A stretch of 46,011 bases of DNA from Flammeovirgaceae bacterium UBA7330. Lineage in GTDB: Bacteria > Bacteroidota > Bacteroidia > Cytophagales > Cyclobacteriaceae. A program made the position numbers and the translations under genes. Every line of letters starts with the position of its first letter. Within the stretch, counting starts at the first letter, position 1. Positions 43,615 to 46,011 of this stretch are shown here, one piece after another. The stretch lies in assembly GCA_002471275.1 (NCBI GenBank), contig DKPQ01000022.1, positions 536-46,546 of the forward strand, written 5' to 3'. Below the pieces are notes generated by a model. That model was not told the origin of the DNA, ran no database searches, and saw only the letters and a program-made list of their open reading frames with translations.

Positions 43615-46011
43615 ATGAAACAGTTATATCCGGCACTCATTCTGATTTTTATCTCTTGTTACTCAGCATTGGGACAAAGCTCAGTGGGTATCAATACATC
43701 AACCCCCAACACAAACGCAGTTCTCGAACTCGTATCACCAACAAACAACCAGGGATTTCTTATTCCAAGATTAACTACTGCCCAAAGACAAGCCATGTCG
43801 CTGAGTGGTACTGATCAAGGTATGATGGTTTATGATATCAACCTCAACCAATTCTGGCACTGGGATAGTGATGAATGGAAAGCCGGTCTTGGTGTGCTGG
43901 ATCAAACCACTGCATCAGGAGACCTGAACGGTACATTTCCTGAGGTATATATTAATGATGGTGCGGTAGGCACCGATGAATTGACTGATGTGGCTGGCAA
44001 CGTAGGTACTTTTGGTTCTTCAAATGATTCAACTATTCTTGAAATTACTGTTGATGTGGATGGTCGGGTGACAGCAGTTGTTGAGAAGTCTGTCAGGGTA
44101 GGAACAGCCAATATTTACGATGCATCTATTTTAAATCAGGACATCGCAAACACGACAATAACGATCGCTAAACTAAATCCGGAAGGAAATACAGACAAGG
44201 TTTTAGCCATAGATGGCACGGGTTTGGTTTACTGGGAGGACATATCGGCTTTTACATCCTCAGACCTTCCTACAGACTACATGTATATAGGAAACGCTGC
44301 AGGGGTAGCCCAGGGTTTGCCCGTAAGTGGAGACGTCACAGTATCAGATGCGGGCACGGCGGTAGATATTCAGATAAGGCCGGATGTGGTGAGTACACTT
44401 GAAATTGTGGATGAAACCATTCAAAGCGTAGATATCATGGATGGAGGAGTGGCGGAAGCAGACATTGCTGCAGCGGCTGTCACCGAGCAAAAGATTGGCG
44501 TTGATGCCGTAACTGCTGCCAAGATTAATCCTGATGTGGCAGGTGAAGCCTTAATCCCCAATGCCACCACAGGCGCTTTGGATGTCAATGCCGGGAATGG
44601 TTTGTTAGTTGCAGCAGACTCTGTAGAGATTGATCTTGAAGATATTGATGGTGATGGGATCGTAGCTGATCTAACAAATAAAGAACTGGATGTCAATGTG
44701 GATGAATCTACGTTGACCATAGCTTCAGATGTGGTTCAGGTAAAGGATTTGGGGATTACAAATGAAAAGATTGCATTTGCAACCATCAATGCTGAAGCCA
44801 AAATTTCTAATATCAATTTCAATACCACTTTGCCTTATTTAAATAGGGTACTAACCATAAATGAAGGATCAGAAGTTGAGTGGACTACCCTTGGAAACTC
44901 CAGGGTATTAGCTACAAATGCATCTGGCGAAATATTTGGAAAACCTTTATCAGATTTTGCAACAAACAATCTCCCTTCAGGATCCGTATTCGTAGGGGAT
45001 GGTGCGGGCAATGCCCAGCCATTATTTGCTGCAAATGCCAACCAGGTACTGGTAGGTAATGGGACTTCATTGACCTCAGTTCCCTTATTAGGTGATGTGA
45101 ATATTGTTTCCCCTGACGGTACGGTTGCAATTCAGGACAACGCTGTTCAGGGAAATGACATCGATGCGACCAATAATAATCTAAACATAGCTGGAACGCA
45201 ATTGATAAGCCTGACTACCTCAAATGCTTCAGCTCAGGCCATACAGTTGGATGCTTCAGGGGGAGCAATCGACATCGGAGGAAACCAGGGTGTATTGATC
45301 GATGCGGATAACAATAACATAGACCTTGATGCGATTGCAGGATCTGTCAATATTGATGCCAACCAAAATATTACCCTGACTTCCAACAATGTTGCCTTAA
45401 ACCCTACCACCAATGCCAATATCACCACTACAAGTGGTGATATCATCCTTACATCAGGTGACGGGATATCCATGACGGGTACAACAGGATCCAGCTTTAC
45501 TACTTCATCTGGAGATATAGATATCAATGCCGCCGGTCAGCTGGACCTGGATGGAGGTACTACAGTCGTCATCGATGGAGCTACTGGTGTAGCCATCAAC
45601 AGTACTGCTAATGATGTAGATATTACAGCAGATGACAATGTGAATATTACGGGTACGAATGCGGCTGTAAATATTTCAGGAAACACCAATGTTGACCTTA
45701 CTTCCAGTACAGGAGATATCACACTTACTTCAGGTGATGAAGTGTTAATCAGTTCTACTAATCAAACAACTATTGATGGAACAGTCGTCAGCATAGATGG
45801 GACAGACAATACGAACTTTTCTATGGCTGCCAATGATGCGGCAGATAAAGCAGTTACTATTAATTCAACAAACCTTGGAGGGTTGGCGGATGTAGACATT
45901 ACTGCCCAGGACGATATTAATCTGACGGCAGGTGGAAATGTAAACATATCAGGAGGTCTTACAATTGATGACCTGGATGTAGATGGCCTTACCCAGCTTG
46001 ATGAAACACAA
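43615..46011 (+). CDS. Secreted beta-repeat fibre-like protein (3' end outside the window)
   Basis: The first 799 codons are open to the window edge with no stop. A signal peptide (ALILIFISCYSALG) precedes QSSVGINTSTPNTNAVLEL, the common start of Bacteroidota fibre-like surface proteins, with a small module ending FWHWDSDEWKAGLG. After about residue 480 the chain becomes short repeats around DIT/NIT-L-T and TSGD (for example TTSGDIILTSGDG and SSTGDITLTSGDE), with Asp, Asn, Thr and Gly dominating, as in a beta-solenoid. It may end in a sorting domain or a trimerising or self-cleaving chaperone domain, which cannot be seen. Adhesin or fibre is likely, but the function is unproven. Confidence 0.8.
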   Translation, partial: MKQLYPALILIFISCYSALGQSSVGINTSTPNTNAVLELVSPTNNQGFLIPRLTTAQRQAMSLSGTDQGMMVYDINLNQFWHWDSDEWKAGLGVLDQTTASGDLNGTFPEVYINDGAVGTDELTDVAGNVGTFGSSNDSTILEITVDVDGRVTAVVEKSVRVGTANIYDASILNQDIANTTITIAKLNPEGNTDKVLAIDGTGLVYWEDISAFTSSDLPTDYMYIGNAAGVAQGLPVSGDVTVSDAGTAVDIQIRPDVVSTLEIVDETIQSVDIMDGGVAEADIAAAAVTEQKIGVDAVTAAKINPDVAGEALIPNATTGALDVNAGNGLLVAADSVEIDLEDIDGDGIVADLTNKELDVNVDESTLTIASDVVQVKDLGITNEKIAFATINAEAKISNINFNTTLPYLNRVLTINEGSEVEWTTLGNSRVLATNASGEIFGKPLSDFATNNLPSGSVFVGDGAGNAQPLFAANANQVLVGNGTSLTSVPLLGDVNIVSPDGTVAIQDNAVQGNDIDATNNNLNIAGTQLISLTTSNASAQAIQLDASGGAIDIGGNQGVLIDADNNNIDLDAIAGSVNIDANQNITLTSNNVALNPTTNANITTTSGDIILTSGDGISMTGTTGSSFTTSSGDIDINAAGQLDLDGGTTVVIDGATGVAINSTANDVDITADDNVNITGTNAAVNISGNTNVDLTSSTGDITLTSGDEVLISSTNQTTIDGTVVSIDGTDNTNFSMAANDAADKAVTINSTNLGGLADVDITAQDDINLTAGGNVNISGGLTIDDLDVDGLTQLDETQ

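Noticed and set aside
44421..45947. Several open frames on the minus strand inside the fibre-like gene
   Set aside because: They arise from the repetitive Asp/Asn/Thr/Gly codons on the plus strand, which seldom create stops in the opposite frame.
1..46011. tRNA or rRNA genes, CRISPR array, insertion sequence or prophage
   Set aside because: No such structure, transposase or repeat-spacer pattern was seen on either strand.

Overview
The window looks like chromosomal DNA of a free-living, probably marine member of the Bacteroidota, most likely a Cytophagales-type gliding bacterium. The support is direct. One protein ends in a type IX secretion sorting domain (11241-12224) and another in a gliding-motility C-terminal domain (28450-30063). 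Many lipoproteins carry an acidic or Ser/Glu-rich segment just after the lipid-bearing cysteine. A clear Bacteroidota-type promoter (TTTG, 20 nt, TAnnTTTG) lies at 31456-31487. I see no rRNA, tRNA, CRISPR array, prophage or complete insertion sequence.

Layout. Bases 1-571 are non-coding and hold hairpins with TAAA loops that resemble REP palindromes. From 572 to 12224 most genes encode exported proteins: a PVC-type dehydrogenase/HEAT/cytochrome c lipoprotein, a carboxypeptidase-regulatory-like protein, a PHP-domain lipoprotein, then ogt, then a minus-strand run of M2 peptidase, glycosidase-like protein and sulfatase, and a T9SS cargo protein. A small pair follows (C2-like protein and gamma-glutamylcyclotransferase-like protein). 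From 13322 to 21586 the plus strand carries a ROK kinase lacking its zinc cysteines, a tail-specific protease, a DUF4097 protein, an OPT transporter, an NSS amino-acid transporter with an overlapping 32-aa MetS-like subunit, and a MazG-like pyrophosphohydrolase. This stretch reads as a peptide and amino-acid uptake and turnover cluster.

From 21587 to 31875 the genes are mostly core: a 50-aa lipoprotein, a lipocalin-like protein, ffh, pdhB, an OmpA/TPR lipoprotein, a PspC-like protein, the run hisS - CHU_C protein - ybaB - glycosyltransferase, and a Lys/Ala/Glu/Pro-rich histone-H1-like protein. Next come a YdcF protein with a large TerB/FHA-like/ABCG transporter, a lipoprotein of unknown role, a 68-aa protein, and the glutamate synthase pair gltB-gltD. 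The right edge holds the first 799 codons of a secreted beta-repeat fibre-like protein that runs off the window.

Nothing here is clearly a new multi-gene system. The best leads are the NSS/MetS-like overlap, the TerB-FHA-like-ABCG fusion with its YdcF partner, the H1-like protein, the zinc-less ROK kinase, two genes whose translation-start regions are duplicated, and the truncated fibre gene.
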